Part shown: positions 1 through 8,197 of the stretch, piece after piece
How the letters are laid out: every line of letters begins with the position of its first letter
Position numbering within the stretch: the stretch's first letter is position 1
Assembly: GCF_002080455.1 (NCBI RefSeq)
Contig: NZ_CP020555.1
Location: forward strand, 1-64,000
Source of the DNA: Streptomyces sp. Sge12
GTDB taxonomy: Bacteria; Actinomycetota; Actinomycetes; Streptomycetales; Streptomycetaceae
Reading direction: 5' to 3'
Length of the DNA stretch: 64,000 bases
Notes under the pieces: generated by a model
Databases searched by the model: none
What the model saw: the letters and a program-made list of their open reading frames with translations, nothing else
What the model was told of the DNA's origin: nothing
Program-made: the position numbers and the translations under genes

Positions 1-989
1 GGCACCCACTGCGGCATGGAAAGAATCTCGGGCAGACTACGCCGTGCCACTGTGGCTTGAATGCTCAGATTGCCCCGTTCTACGGCAGGCATGGTGCCTG
101 CCGACAGGAGCGCGCGCCGAAGGTCGCTGTGTCCGATCGTGATGTCGAGCTGGGGCGGGATCGGGGTGTTCTGGCGAGACCCGGTGATGAGGATCGGGAT
201 GGCCGTGGTCCGGACCCAGTCTTCGAGGTAGCCGAGTTCCTTCAGCGCGATGTTCCACACCCCGGTATGAGGACGCTGCAAGCAGACGGGCGGGAGGATC
301 GACAGCTCGATTCGGGCACCGCGGGGACCGCTGGCCAGGATGTCTCCGGGTTGGAGAGCGAGGCCATATCCGGGCTGGGGGTTGCGCTCCAGAGGTAGGG
401 CGACAGTGAGATCGGGGTGCTGGCGGTCGGGGTAGACAGCGCCGAGGCGTGTGGCCGCCACGGCGGGAGTGCGGTGCTTGGCCAGGTTGGTGTGCTCGGC
501 CAAGAGGCGAAGTGGATGGTCGTCGACGTCTCGGCGCTGGAAAGGCTGGAGCGTTCGAATGCGCTCGGCGAGCACACCACCGGCGGCAAGTGGGGGTAGC
601 TTGCGCCGGCGCCCGTGTGCGAGCCACTCCTCGAAGCGGGCCTGGTCGGGGCAGGCGGGCATCTCGATGGTCCGCGCTTCCTGGTCGGTGAGCGGGCGCT
701 GCAGGAGGTGCTCGACCTCTGCGTACAGGGCGTGCTCCAGCGCGGCGCGGAGTTGGGTGAGGGCATCCGCTACAAGGCGGGGCATCACCTCGGGTATCGG
801 TGCGATGGCGGTCACCTTGACTTGGGACCGATCGCCTTGCACAACCTCAGTGAGGGTCAGCGGATCTTGGTCGGTGTAGTCGTGGACGATCCGCGTAATG
901 TCGGCGATCAGCTGGTCCACATGGGCAAGGGTGGGCACTACGTGGAGCTGGTGGTCTGGTAGCCAGCCGTAGTCGGCGAGAGTCCTCAT
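1..989 (-). CDS. hypothetical protein, 3' end beyond window
   Basis: An uninterrupted minus-strand frame runs from an ATG at 989 off the left edge, giving at least 329 residues beginning MRTLADYGWLPDH. The two other minus frames over this stretch are Arg/Pro/Ser-rich shadows. The N-terminal third is acidic and helical, the middle is rich in charged residues, and the last visible part has strand-like hydrophobic stretches. No signal peptide or membrane segment is visible. It lies 80 bp downstream of the nuclease-like gene on the same strand and could be co-transcribed with it. The Shine-Dalgarno is weak. I do not recognise the family; an accessory-region protein of unknown role. Confidence 0.65.
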   Translation of the reverse strand, partial: MRTLADYGWLPDHQLHVVPTLAHVDQLIADITRIVHDYTDQDPLTLTEVVQGDRSQVKVTAIAPIPEVMPRLVADALTQLRAALEHALYAEVEHLLQRPLTDQEARTIEMPACPDQARFEEWLAHGRRRKLPPLAAGGVLAERIRTLQPFQRRDVDDHPLRLLAEHTNLAKHRTPAVAATRLGAVYPDRQHPDLTVALPLERNPQPGYGLALQPGDILASGPRGARIELSILPPVCLQRPHTGVWNIALKELGYLEDWVRTTAIPILITGSRQNTPIPPQLDITIGHSDLRRALLSAGTMPAVERGNLSIQATVARRSLPEILSMPQWV

Positions 990-1069
990 GACCGGGAGCG
1001 TAGCCACGGCGCGCTCGCGCTGGCCTGTGGGTTTTCCTCACCAGCGATGGCATGGCGCAGGAATCGGCG

Positions 1070-2404
1070 TCAGTCCCATATCAGGTGCTCGTCGGGGAAG
1101 TGCGGCCACGGCTGCCAGCCGGCCGGGCCTCGGCGGAGGAGCTGTTTGATGCCTTCTGCCCAGGTCGGCAGGTCGGTCAGCTCCAGGAGCAGCCGTTCGA
1201 TCTCCCATCTGGTCATCGTGGTGCGGTGCCCGTACCCCTCGATCTCCACGACGGCCTCGTCCGGGCCCATCTCGCGGCCTTCCGGCAGGACCCAGCGCGC
1301 GTCGAGCCCGGCTTTGCATGCCTCCTCGATGAAACCGTCGGAGGATGTTGTGACGGTGAAGACCAGGACATCGGCGATGAGGCCGGCGCACTCTGCTGGT
1401 TGGAGCGGGTAGATGCCCCAGGGCGGCAGCAGTGTGTTGCGAGAAGCCTGGTCCCCGCTGCTGAAGCAGACCCGCTGTCCGGTCAGCCTGGTACGGCGGA
1501 GCAACGCCGCGTAGGCCGATTTGAACTGCCGGGTTGCTTTGGGCATGTCCCACCTCTTGTCCGCGGCTGCGATGTCCATGGCGACCAGGCCGCGCTGCCC
1601 CGGCACTCGCATCGTCTTCAGGCCGTCCTGGTGAGCGAATGCGAAGGCGTCACGGAGGACGTCGAGGTGTGCCTTGTACGGAACGCCGGTGTCAAAGAGG
1701 TGGGCCTTCTCGTGCCCGGGCAGAGGCCCGTTCGTGTGGAGGGCATCGGCCGCCATACGTGTGCGGATGAGCTGCGCGCTTTCCCGCCTCCGCGGGTTCG
1801 TCTTGAGCTCGTACAGCAGGATCTCGCGCTTGCCGTCCTCGCCTCGGTGATCGAACACGGTCGCGTCGCCGATGCGCAGGCAGTCGGTGAGGTCGTGGAG
1901 CATCGCGAAACGGCGGTGTTCGCTCCACTGCTCCTGCGCGAACTGGATCTCGTGGCGCGTTCCCTCCTTGCTGATGGTCATCGGGCCCGGCGACTCGTTG
2001 CGGCGCAGCGCGAGGATGTAGCGGCGGTCGTAGGCGAACGCGCGCCAGGCCATGGCGTCGCCGATGGACCTCAGCTGTCGGCCGACGCGCTCAAGGACAT
2101 CTGACTCCAGGCGCCAGTCCTCGATGTCATGCTGATCGCCGACGGCGAGTTCGGGAGCGTCGGCCGGAAGCCGTTCGCCCTTCCTCAGCCGCTTGATCAC
2201 CCGGGACCGCTGTGCCCGTGCCTCACTGGCTGCGAGAGTGGCGACGAGTAGTTGCTCCTGGAAGGCGACGAAGTCCTCAGGGACATGGCATTGGCGCAAA
2301 TCGCGGATGAGACTGACCAGCCGCTCACCGGTCTCCCGGTGAAAGGGATGCTTGATCAGCGCGTCCAGCCGGTCCAGCGGCAAATCGGTCAACATCACGG
2401 GCAT
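1070..2404 (-). CDS. PD-(D/E)XK-like nuclease candidate
   Basis: A 444-aa protein. I start it at the ATG at 2404 because AGGAAG lies 9 nt upstream. The frame stays open to 2632, but that extension reads through a hairpin and a gene remnant. The N-terminal half is helical and highly charged. Around residues 176-205 the order GD-ATVFD, then ILLYELKT, gives D180, E199 and K201 in the spacing of a PD-(D/E)XK active site, so endonuclease activity is inferred from a motif only. The C-terminal part is helical and Trp-rich and ends in HLIWD. It lies next to a KAP NTPase and a PIN protein, a setting seen in anti-phage or anti-plasmid loci. No named family recognised. Confidence 0.6.
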   Translation of the reverse strand: MPVMLTDLPLDRLDALIKHPFHRETGERLVSLIRDLRQCHVPEDFVAFQEQLLVATLAASEARAQRSRVIKRLRKGERLPADAPELAVGDQHDIEDWRLESDVLERVGRQLRSIGDAMAWRAFAYDRRYILALRRNESPGPMTISKEGTRHEIQFAQEQWSEHRRFAMLHDLTDCLRIGDATVFDHRGEDGKREILLYELKTNPRRRESAQLIRTRMAADALHTNGPLPGHEKAHLFDTGVPYKAHLDVLRDAFAFAHQDGLKTMRVPGQRGLVAMDIAAADKRWDMPKATRQFKSAYAALLRRTRLTGQRVCFSSGDQASRNTLLPPWGIYPLQPAECAGLIADVLVFTVTTSSDGFIEEACKAGLDARWVLPEGREMGPDEAVVEIEGYGHRTTMTRWEIERLLLELTDLPTWAEGIKQLLRRGPAGWQPWPHFPDEHLIWD

Positions 2405-2469
2405 GGTCCCCATCTTCCTGAGCGCCTGACCGCGACTCCATCGAATTCGGAGATCCCAGCCCACGCACC

Positions 2470-2500
2470 AGCTGCGCCCCTGTCGGACGGGGGCGCAGCT
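2470..2500. terminator. hairpin, 11-bp perfect stem
   Basis: AGCTGCGCCCC (2470-2480) pairs perfectly with GGGGCGCAGCT (2490-2500) across a 9-nt loop. It lies just past the truncated terminal-protein-like remnant and 66 bp upstream of the nuclease-like start. The outer stem AGCTGCGC is shared with the hairpin at 5790-5826, so both were probably terminators of the same ancestral gene. Confidence 0.7.
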
Positions 2501-2519
2501 GGGGTACGGCGGGCGGGGG

Positions 2520-2655
2520 TCCGGCGCGATACGGACGGAGGAGACGTAGGCGTAGGCGGCGTAGTCGGAGTCGAGGTCGGTGATGACGTCGTCCCAGATC
2601 TCGCCCACCAGTGCATCGCCTTGAGCAGCCAAGCCAATAGCAAACCAGGTCCACC
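2520..2655 (-). pseudogene. 3' remnant of the 198-aa TP-like gene
   Basis: The minus strand encodes a segment ending in DDVITDLDSDYAAYAYVSSV, the same residues as the C-terminus of the 198-aa protein at 5846-6442. Upstream of that the similarity is only partial (LAAQGDALVGEIW against WAARDEAMVDEIW), and downstream the stop codon is lost. It is therefore a diverged homologue's 3' end with an identical 69-bp core, not a simple recent copy. The N-terminal part of the gene is absent. Confidence 0.7.
2534..2602 (+). repeat. 69-bp direct repeat, left copy
   Basis: Identical base for base to 5861-5929 and in the same orientation. Together they bracket 3.26 kb holding the KAP NTPase and PIN genes. 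The repeat encodes the C-terminal 23 or so residues of the TP-like protein. It may be an attachment-site scar or a recombination tract. Confidence 0.85.
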
Positions 2656-2714
2656 CGGGCTCCTAACTAATCGCCGTCAACCTGGGGCACGGCGGTAGTG
2701 GGGTCGGGCACCAT

Positions 2715-4847
2715 ATGCCGATGAACGACGCGCGCTTCTTCAACGATGAGCCCTTCCTCGACGACGAGGGGACCGACCTGCTGGGGCGTGCACAGTACGC
2801 CGGGCACGCCGTGGAACTGCTGGGACGTGTCCGCGCCCAGACCGAGACCGGTGTTCTGGCCTTGATCGGTCCCTGGGGTTCCGGCAAATCGTCCGTCCTG
2901 GGCAAGGTGATACGTCTCCTGCAGAGCAGGAACGGCAGCGATGCCTGGCTGGTTGCCGAACTCAATCCATGGCTGTACTCCGACCTGGAATCGCTGACCG
3001 CTGCGCTGTTCAGCGAGATCCGCGCAGCCCTGCCCAAGGAAGAACGCTGGTCGGAAGCCTGGCAGAACATCGGGCGCTTTGGACAGGCCATCAGCCCCTT
3101 GGGGAAGCTGACCGCGCTAGCCGGCTTGGACTCGGAAGGCCTGGTCAAAGCCGTCAGCGACCGCATCAGCAGAGACACCAGCGCCTCTGCCGCCAAACGG
3201 AAGGCCGAAGACGCCTTGCGGAAGGCAGACCAGCCCGTCCTGGTCATCATGGACGACCTGGACCGCCTCACCCCCGACGAGCTGCTCCTGGTCTTCAAGC
3301 TGGTACGCCTGGTAGGCCACCTTCCGAACGTCTACTACCTGATCAGCTTTGACGAGCAGACGCTGATGGACGTCCTGCAGCGCAGCGACCTTGTAGGAAA
3401 CAGCGAGACCAGGGCCCGGGAGTTCCTGGAGAAGATCATCCAGGTGCGGCTCGACCTACCCGCGTTTCGCGAACGCGACGCTGCCGCCATGAGCAACCGC
3501 GCGCTCGACGCCCTTCTGGACTCGCACGGCTTGTCCATGGCGTCGGGCGAGCAGCAACGCTTCTCCGAAGCCTACTTCCGGCACCTGCAGGAGAGGCTTC
3601 AAACGCCCCGGGCTGTCAAACGCTACTTCGGTCAGGCTGACGCCTCCCTCGGCTCCCTCGTCGGAAACGTGGACCTCGTCGATTTCCTCATCGTCACCTT
3701 TCTGCGGACCACTGAGCCGGGGGTCTACCGGCTTCTGAAGCGATACCGTGCCGAACTGACCGGTACCAGCTTCGAATGGGCCCAGCGACACAGCGCACAG
3801 CGGCCCGGGGAACGAGCCGAGCGCTGGCACATCCGTCTACGCGAAGCCGGTGTGGCCGAACAGCACGTCAAGGGCGTACTGAGTCTGCTCGCCCAGTTGT
3901 TCCCGGCAGTCCAGACAGACCTCGGTAACGGCAACGACACGAAAGCCGTCGCCCAGCGCCGCGGGATCGGCAGCCCCGACTACTTCGACCGGTACATGGT
4001 CTTCGGCGTCCCAGACGACGACCTGACCGAAGCCGCCTTCGACGAGGCCCTGGCCCAACTGTCTACCGATGCTCCTGGCGATGAGGCAGCCGAACTGCTG
4101 CTCCGCCTCCGTGACGACACCCACCGCATCACCCGCCGAATCGAACAGCGCCGCAGTGCGGGAGTCTCTCTCCCTACTGCCGCGCTGCTCAATGCCATTG
4201 CGGACAGCTACGGGCAGCTGACCGCCGAACCGGAAAGGATGGGCCTGGTCAGCGGCGACATGAGCTTGCAATTCCTGGCCCGGGATCTCCTGACCGACCT
4301 CCCACAGGATCAGCGGGCTCCTGCACTGGCCGCGATGGCCTCCACTCCCGACGGAGCGGTCCTGGCCACACGGATCCTGCATCGCGCGACCAACCCCGGC
4401 GACAACGACTCCGAGGAAGTACAGACCACCGAAGACTGGTCTCTCCAAGCCCGCGACACCGTGGCCGAACGGATCGCCCAGCACCTCGCACCCACCACCA
4501 CCAGACCCGCCGAGGAACTCACCGAGTCCGAGACCGACCTGATCTGGATGTGGCGCCACACGCATCCCGACAATCTGCGTCCCTGGCTACGCCAACGCCT
4601 CGACAACGGATGGGAAGCCCTACCCCTGCTGGGTAAGCTCCTCCCCTCTGGGTCACGCTCGCGGCTTCTAATCGATGAGAGCGTCCTGACCAGCCTCGAC
4701 GCAATGTTCGGTCTCGACGACCTCTACGCACGCCTGGAGCATCTACTGCAGGCCCAGAGCAGCATCAGCCCCGCTGACGAGCACCAGGCCAACATCCTGC
4801 AAGCACTCCGCGAGCACGCGCCTCCTGGACTCCGAGACCGGGGTTAG
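2715..4847 (+). CDS. KAP-family P-loop NTPase
   Basis: A 710-aa protein. Walker A is GPWGSGKS at residues 52-59, the KAP hallmark NPWLYSD follows at about 84-90, and Walker B is VLVIMDDLDRL near 175-185. These features define the KAP NTPase family, whose members include the phage-exclusion protein PifA. The C-terminal 350 residues are helical, charged and without a recognised domain. I see no obvious membrane segments, unlike several KAP proteins, so it is probably cytosolic. The start at 2715 (MPMNDARFF) has a poor Shine-Dalgarno; the ATG at 2721 is an alternative. It converges on the PIN gene with 22 bp between stop codons. Inside the direct-repeat bracket it looks like defence cargo. Confidence 0.85.
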   Translation: MPMNDARFFNDEPFLDDEGTDLLGRAQYAGHAVELLGRVRAQTETGVLALIGPWGSGKSSVLGKVIRLLQSRNGSDAWLVAELNPWLYSDLESLTAALFSEIRAALPKEERWSEAWQNIGRFGQAISPLGKLTALAGLDSEGLVKAVSDRISRDTSASAAKRKAEDALRKADQPVLVIMDDLDRLTPDELLLVFKLVRLVGHLPNVYYLISFDEQTLMDVLQRSDLVGNSETRAREFLEKIIQVRLDLPAFRERDAAAMSNRALDALLDSHGLSMASGEQQRFSEAYFRHLQERLQTPRAVKRYFGQADASLGSLVGNVDLVDFLIVTFLRTTEPGVYRLLKRYRAELTGTSFEWAQRHSAQRPGERAERWHIRLREAGVAEQHVKGVLSLLAQLFPAVQTDLGNGNDTKAVAQRRGIGSPDYFDRYMVFGVPDDDLTEAAFDEALAQLSTDAPGDEAAELLLRLRDDTHRITRRIEQRRSAGVSLPTAALLNAIADSYGQLTAEPERMGLVSGDMSLQFLARDLLTDLPQDQRAPALAAMASTPDGAVLATRILHRATNPGDNDSEEVQTTEDWSLQARDTVAERIAQHLAPTTTRPAEELTESETDLIWMWRHTHPDNLRPWLRQRLDNGWEALPLLGKLLPSGSRSRLLIDESVLTSLDAMFGLDDLYARLEHLLQAQSSISPADEHQANILQALREHAPPGLRDRG

Positions 4848-4869
4848 ACGCCACACGGCAGATGCGCCT

Positions 4870-5691
4870 CTACTTGTTTGGCTCGTCGCCTGTTCCCGCG
4901 TCGGTGCGCAGCTTGAGGACCGGCATGTCTGCCGCTTTGGCGCGCATGGCCTGGCCCGTGTCGTAGGTGACGAGTTGGGCCGGGCCGGCTGCGATGGCGC
5001 GGGCGGCCAGGGCTCGGTCGATGATCTCGTCGTCGGCGAGCGGCAGGCGGGTGTGCCCGGGCGGGTCGAGCAGGACCTCGACCTCGTGCGGCGCGCCCGT
5101 GCGGTCGTCGAGGAGCTTGTCGAGGATGGCGAGGGTGTAGCCGGCGCGCCATCGCACGTGCTTGTCCCTGCTTTCCTTCAGCCGGTCCAGTTCATCCACG
5201 ACGACCATGGGGAAGAGCACGCGGACGGGACCGGTGGTATTGGCGAGCGCCGCGAAGTCGGTGTCCAGGAGCTTCGTGGGGTGCTTGATGTAGAAGCTGG
5301 TGTCCGGCACGAGGAGCGAGACCCCGCCCGGCCACCTCGCCATCTGGTCCTGGAGGGCGTCGATGGCGTCGCCGAGGGCGGCGATACGCTGCTCGATCTC
5401 CAGGCTGACGAGCCCGTTCACCAGTCGCTGTTGGCTGCTGCCGGCCAGGTGGCCGACCCCGTCCAGCAGTGTCTGGTGTGTCCGTGTGCGGACCAGGCGA
5501 TCGATGTCACGGCCGCTGATCTGGGAGGTGAGCAGCCGCACGGAGTCGTTCGCCCACACCAAGTAGGTGAGCAGCCTCCCGTACGCGTTCTCCGGTCCTC
5601 GCCCGTCGATGTTCCCGGCGGCCATGTGTACGGACTGCAGGGTCTTCAGCACGTTGTCCCGGTGCGCGCCGGGTACGGGTGTGACAAGCAT
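4870..5691 (-). CDS. PIN-domain protein
   Basis: A 273-aa protein. Residues 1-120 are a helical N-terminal region. Residues 125-260 form a PIN fold: LLVPDTSFYIK supplies D130, VVVDELDRL supplies E167, ADDEIIDRAL supplies D221 and D225, and LVTYDTGQAM supplies D244, so the acidic metal site of a PIN ribonuclease looks complete. PIN proteins cut single-stranded RNA and often act in toxin systems or RNA decay. No small antitoxin gene is adjacent, and the extra N-terminal domain argues against a simple VapC. It converges with the KAP gene inside the repeat bracket. Homologues are widespread in Streptomyces as uncharacterised proteins. Confidence 0.8.
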   Translation of the reverse strand: MLVTPVPGAHRDNVLKTLQSVHMAAGNIDGRGPENAYGRLLTYLVWANDSVRLLTSQISGRDIDRLVRTRTHQTLLDGVGHLAGSSQQRLVNGLVSLEIEQRIAALGDAIDALQDQMARWPGGVSLLVPDTSFYIKHPTKLLDTDFAALANTTGPVRVLFPMVVVDELDRLKESRDKHVRWRAGYTLAILDKLLDDRTGAPHEVEVLLDPPGHTRLPLADDEIIDRALAARAIAAGPAQLVTYDTGQAMRAKAADMPVLKLRTDAGTGDEPNK

Positions 5692-5789
5692 CCGTCAATG
5701 ATGTCAACGTGCCGGATCACAGGACACGGGATTTCCGAACGCGGGCAACTCACCGCTGGCCAAAGGCACCGCAAACAGTTTCCGCGCAT

Positions 5790-5826
5790 AGCTGCGCCCC
5801 CCGGCCTGTGAGGCGGGGCGCGCAGC
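5790..5826. terminator. hairpin after the TP-like gene
   Basis: AGCTGCGC (5790-5797) pairs with GCGCAGCT (5819-5826), with further CCCC/GGGG pairing inside. It starts 20 bp past the stop of the 198-aa gene and lies between it and the PIN gene. It shares its outer arms with the hairpin at 2470-2500. Confidence 0.65.
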
Positions 5827-5845
5827 TCGGATATGGCGGCCTGGG

Positions 5846-6442
5846 TCAGGCGCCGATGCCGACGGAGGAGACGTAGGCGTAGGCGGCGTAGTCGGAGTCG
5901 AGGTCGGTGATGACGTCGTCCCAGATCTCATCCACCATCGCCTCGTCACGGGCGGCCCAAGCACTCACGAGGTCGGGCCAGATGTACCGGACCGTGATGG
6001 ACCGGTCGCTGAGGGGCCGGCTGTACTTGGAATCGACGTGGCTCTGGTCGATGGGGTAGATCTCCATGCGGCTGCCGCGGCCATCATTGTCGAGGTGGCG
6101 GACGAGCCAGCCGGAGCGGATCAGGTTCTCCCGCCGGCGCCACCAGTACGCCGCGTCGATCCGCTCCCTGCTCGCCGGGGACGGCGTGGCCTTGCCGCGC
6201 GTCCAGGAGCGCAGCGTGCGGGTGCTGATGCCCTGTTCGGCCAGGGCCTCGCGGCCGGCCGCGCTGTCGAGGTACCGCAGGCGGGCGGCCAGGCCGCGGC
6301 GGGAGGTGACGGGCGAGGTGATACCCGAGGAGTGGACGATCCGGTTGAGCTCCAGGATCAGGGCCTCACCGCCCTTCATCCCGCGGGCGTCGTGCTTACC
6401 CCAGTCACCCCAGCGAGCCCACAGATTCTCGGATCCTGCCAT
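5846..6442 (-). CDS. 198-aa HTH protein, candidate terminal protein
   Basis: The ATG overlaps the stop of the upstream polymerase-like gene (ATGA), so translation is coupled. A helix-turn-helix-like stretch, EQGISTRTLRSWTRG, spans about residues 69-83. A basic Trp-rich segment (AYWWRRRENLIRSGW) and a strand-rich middle follow, and the tail is very acidic (DEIWDDVITDLDSDY) and ends in GIGA. Length, N-terminal helix-turn-helix followed by a basic then beta-rich part, and position immediately after a larger DNA-binding partner resemble Streptomyces Tpg terminal proteins, which become covalently joined to telomere 5' ends. Sequence identity to archetypal Tpg is not evident to me, so this role is inference. 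An alternative is a plasmid-type repressor. Confidence 0.6.
   Translation of the reverse strand: MAGSENLWARWGDWGKHDARGMKGGEALILELNRIVHSSGITSPVTSRRGLAARLRYLDSAAGREALAEQGISTRTLRSWTRGKATPSPASRERIDAAYWWRRRENLIRSGWLVRHLDNDGRGSRMEIYPIDQSHVDSKYSRPLSDRSITVRYIWPDLVSAWAARDEAMVDEIWDDVITDLDSDYAAYAYVSSVGIGA
5861..5929 (+). repeat. 69-bp direct repeat, right copy
   Basis: Perfect copy of 2534-2602. It lies within the coding end of the 198-aa gene, which remains intact with its own stop and hairpin. This arrangement, an intact 3' end on one side and a truncated one on the other, resembles integration into the 3' end of a gene. Confidence 0.85.
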
Positions 6443-8028
6443 CAGCGCTTACCCCCCAGCGTGTAAGTCTGCTTTTCCTTCACCTGATTCAGGTCACGGC
6501 CCTCGGCGAAAACTGTCCGCCAATCGCCGATGACGTGCAGCTCGTCCGTGCCGGAGATTTCCACGACCTGGAGTCCCGCCTTGTGGATTTTGTTGGCCTT
6601 CATCCACAGATTCGCGAATGCTTTCGCTCGCATAATGTGCATCCAGTCCGGGCGCCGCATATCACGATTCGCGGTGGACTCGCCCAGGGTCGAGACCAGC
6701 TTAGAATACATGGATTTCACGTAGTTGACGGTCAGTTCGTCGCCCTCGGCAAGAGCGGTTTTACGAACTTCCGCCAGGGCGCGTCGGAGTTTTTCCAGCA
6801 GGACTTCTGTGCCGCCGGAGACGAGCGAGCGGTGAATTACCGGGGCGTCGGTGAGGCCTTCGCGGGCGCAGTCGAGGAGCAGTCGGAGGGTGGATTCGCT
6901 GACCCACAACTCCCCCGGCTCCATCCGGTTGCCCAGCGGGTTGGGCAGGTCGGTGTGCTCCCACTCGGCCGGAGTGAGCAGGTGGATCCCGGACTTCTTC
7001 CGGTCGTGGACGCCGCTGGTGTCCTCGCGGAGCTGTCCGATCGGCAACCAGCACTTGAACGCCGACAGGTAGGCGGCGTTCATGTCCAGGGCCGTCACCT
7101 CGAAGGTCTCGCCCTTCCTGGCCGCCTGGAAAACATGGGGGTTGCGCCACTTCGGGCGGCCCTCCCAAATCTCGTCCGCGCCCTTCTGCGAGCGCTTGCG
7201 CAGCACGTCGGCGGTCGGCGGGAACTCCGAGTGCTCGTACCGGCCACCCACCCGCGAAGCCTTGAACAAGGCCATCACGTCCGGGATCGCGGACTTGATG
7301 AGCGCGGCCTGGGCGGCGGCCAGGTCCCCCGTGCACTCCTCCAGCACCTCGTGCACCCGGCCCGTGATCTCGTCGACGAGCGTCCCGGAGGCGTAGGCCC
7401 GGGGCCCCCGCACCACGGCCGGCCCCGTCCTGGCCAGCTCCGGCGCGGGCTCGACCTCGACCTCGACCTCGGGTGCAGGCTCCGGGGTGACGGGCTTCGG
7501 GGCCGGCGGCTCGGCGGGGAGCTGCTGCGGGACGGGGGCCGGTACGGGTGCTGCCGGGGCCGACGCCGGGCCCGGGGCCGGGGGTACGGCGGCGACGGCG
7601 GCCGCGCACTCCTCGGCGCTCAGGTGCTGCGGGAACCCTTCGAGTTCATCACCCGTCGGCTGCCCGCACAGCACACACAGCCCCACCGGTGCCGCGGCGG
7701 CGGCCGGCTCGGCGGGGAACAGGGCGGCGGCGGCCGGCTGCGCGATGGCCGCAGGAGCCACGGCGTCCGCGGGGCGCAGGGCGGGGATCGAGCCGTGGAG
7801 CACGCCGACCGCGTGCGTGGGGCCGGCCAGCAGGTCCAGGAAGTGCAGACCGAAGTGCTCGGCGAGCCGGTCAACGTCCTCCAACGACCAGTGCTGACGG
7901 CCCGCCTGTTTGCGTGAGACCTGCGCTTGGGACAGGCCGAGGCCGTCGGCGAGGTCGTTCTGGCGCTCACCGGTGCGCGTCATCAGCGCTGCAACCGTGA
8001 GCCTGAGGAGATCCTCAACACCCATCAT
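6442..8028 (-). CDS. HTH and PolB-like palm protein, telomere or plasmid replication candidate
   Basis: A 528-aa protein. Residues 10-65 form an XRE-type helix-turn-helix (NDLADGLGLSQAQVSRK). Cys118, Cys121, His135 and Cys141 make a C2HC zinc-knuckle-like motif. An Ala/Pro/Glu linker spans about 145-200. The C-terminal 230 residues carry motifs in the order expected of a family-B polymerase palm: VTALDMNAAYLSAF (motif A-like, D315), NYVKSMYSKLVSTLGES (motif B-like, 435-451) and EISGTDELHV (motif C-like, D495). No 3'-5' exonuclease motifs are visible. I infer a DNA-binding protein with a polymerase-like domain, possibly acting with the overlapping 198-aa protein in protein-primed end replication. 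The match is motif-level only; a non-catalytic replication initiator remains possible. Confidence 0.6.
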   Translation of the reverse strand: MMGVEDLLRLTVAALMTRTGERQNDLADGLGLSQAQVSRKQAGRQHWSLEDVDRLAEHFGLHFLDLLAGPTHAVGVLHGSIPALRPADAVAPAAIAQPAAAALFPAEPAAAAAPVGLCVLCGQPTGDELEGFPQHLSAEECAAAVAAVPPAPGPASAPAAPVPAPVPQQLPAEPPAPKPVTPEPAPEVEVEVEPAPELARTGPAVVRGPRAYASGTLVDEITGRVHEVLEECTGDLAAAQAALIKSAIPDVMALFKASRVGGRYEHSEFPPTADVLRKRSQKGADEIWEGRPKWRNPHVFQAARKGETFEVTALDMNAAYLSAFKCWLPIGQLREDTSGVHDRKKSGIHLLTPAEWEHTDLPNPLGNRMEPGELWVSESTLRLLLDCAREGLTDAPVIHRSLVSGGTEVLLEKLRRALAEVRKTALAEGDELTVNYVKSMYSKLVSTLGESTANRDMRRPDWMHIMRAKAFANLWMKANKIHKAGLQVVEISGTDELHVIGDWRTVFAEGRDLNQVKEKQTYTLGGKR

Positions 8029-8060
8029 GATGCAACTCTAGCATGGTAGATACTGATTTC

Positions 8061-8073
8061 GCATACAGCATGC
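8061..8073. promoter_or_regulatory. palindrome upstream of the PolB-like gene
   Basis: GCATACAGCATGC is a 13-bp palindrome with one mismatched pair, 33 bp upstream of the ATG at 8028, in a locally AT-richer intergenic stretch with further GCAT repeats and a CATCATGATG palindrome over the start codon. It is a plausible operator for autoregulation by the encoded helix-turn-helix protein. Confidence 0.35.
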
Positions 8074-8197
8074 ATAAAGAGGTGATGCTTGCAGGGTGAT
8101 CATGGTTCGGGCGTCACTGACCGCCGGCGGCGACGTACGACGGCGAACGCCGAAGCACCTCGGCGTCCCTGCGCCCGGACGCGGCACGGCTCCGGCG

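Noticed and set aside
2405-2632. N-terminal extension of the nuclease-like protein to 2632
   Set aside because: It would translate through a terminator hairpin and the fragment of another gene; AGGAAG supports the ATG at 2404.
5846-8028. Reading the HTH pair as ordinary XRE regulators
   Set aside because: The 528-aa protein is far longer than regulators and carries palm-like motifs and a zinc knuckle; its overlap with the 198-aa gene suggests a functional pair.
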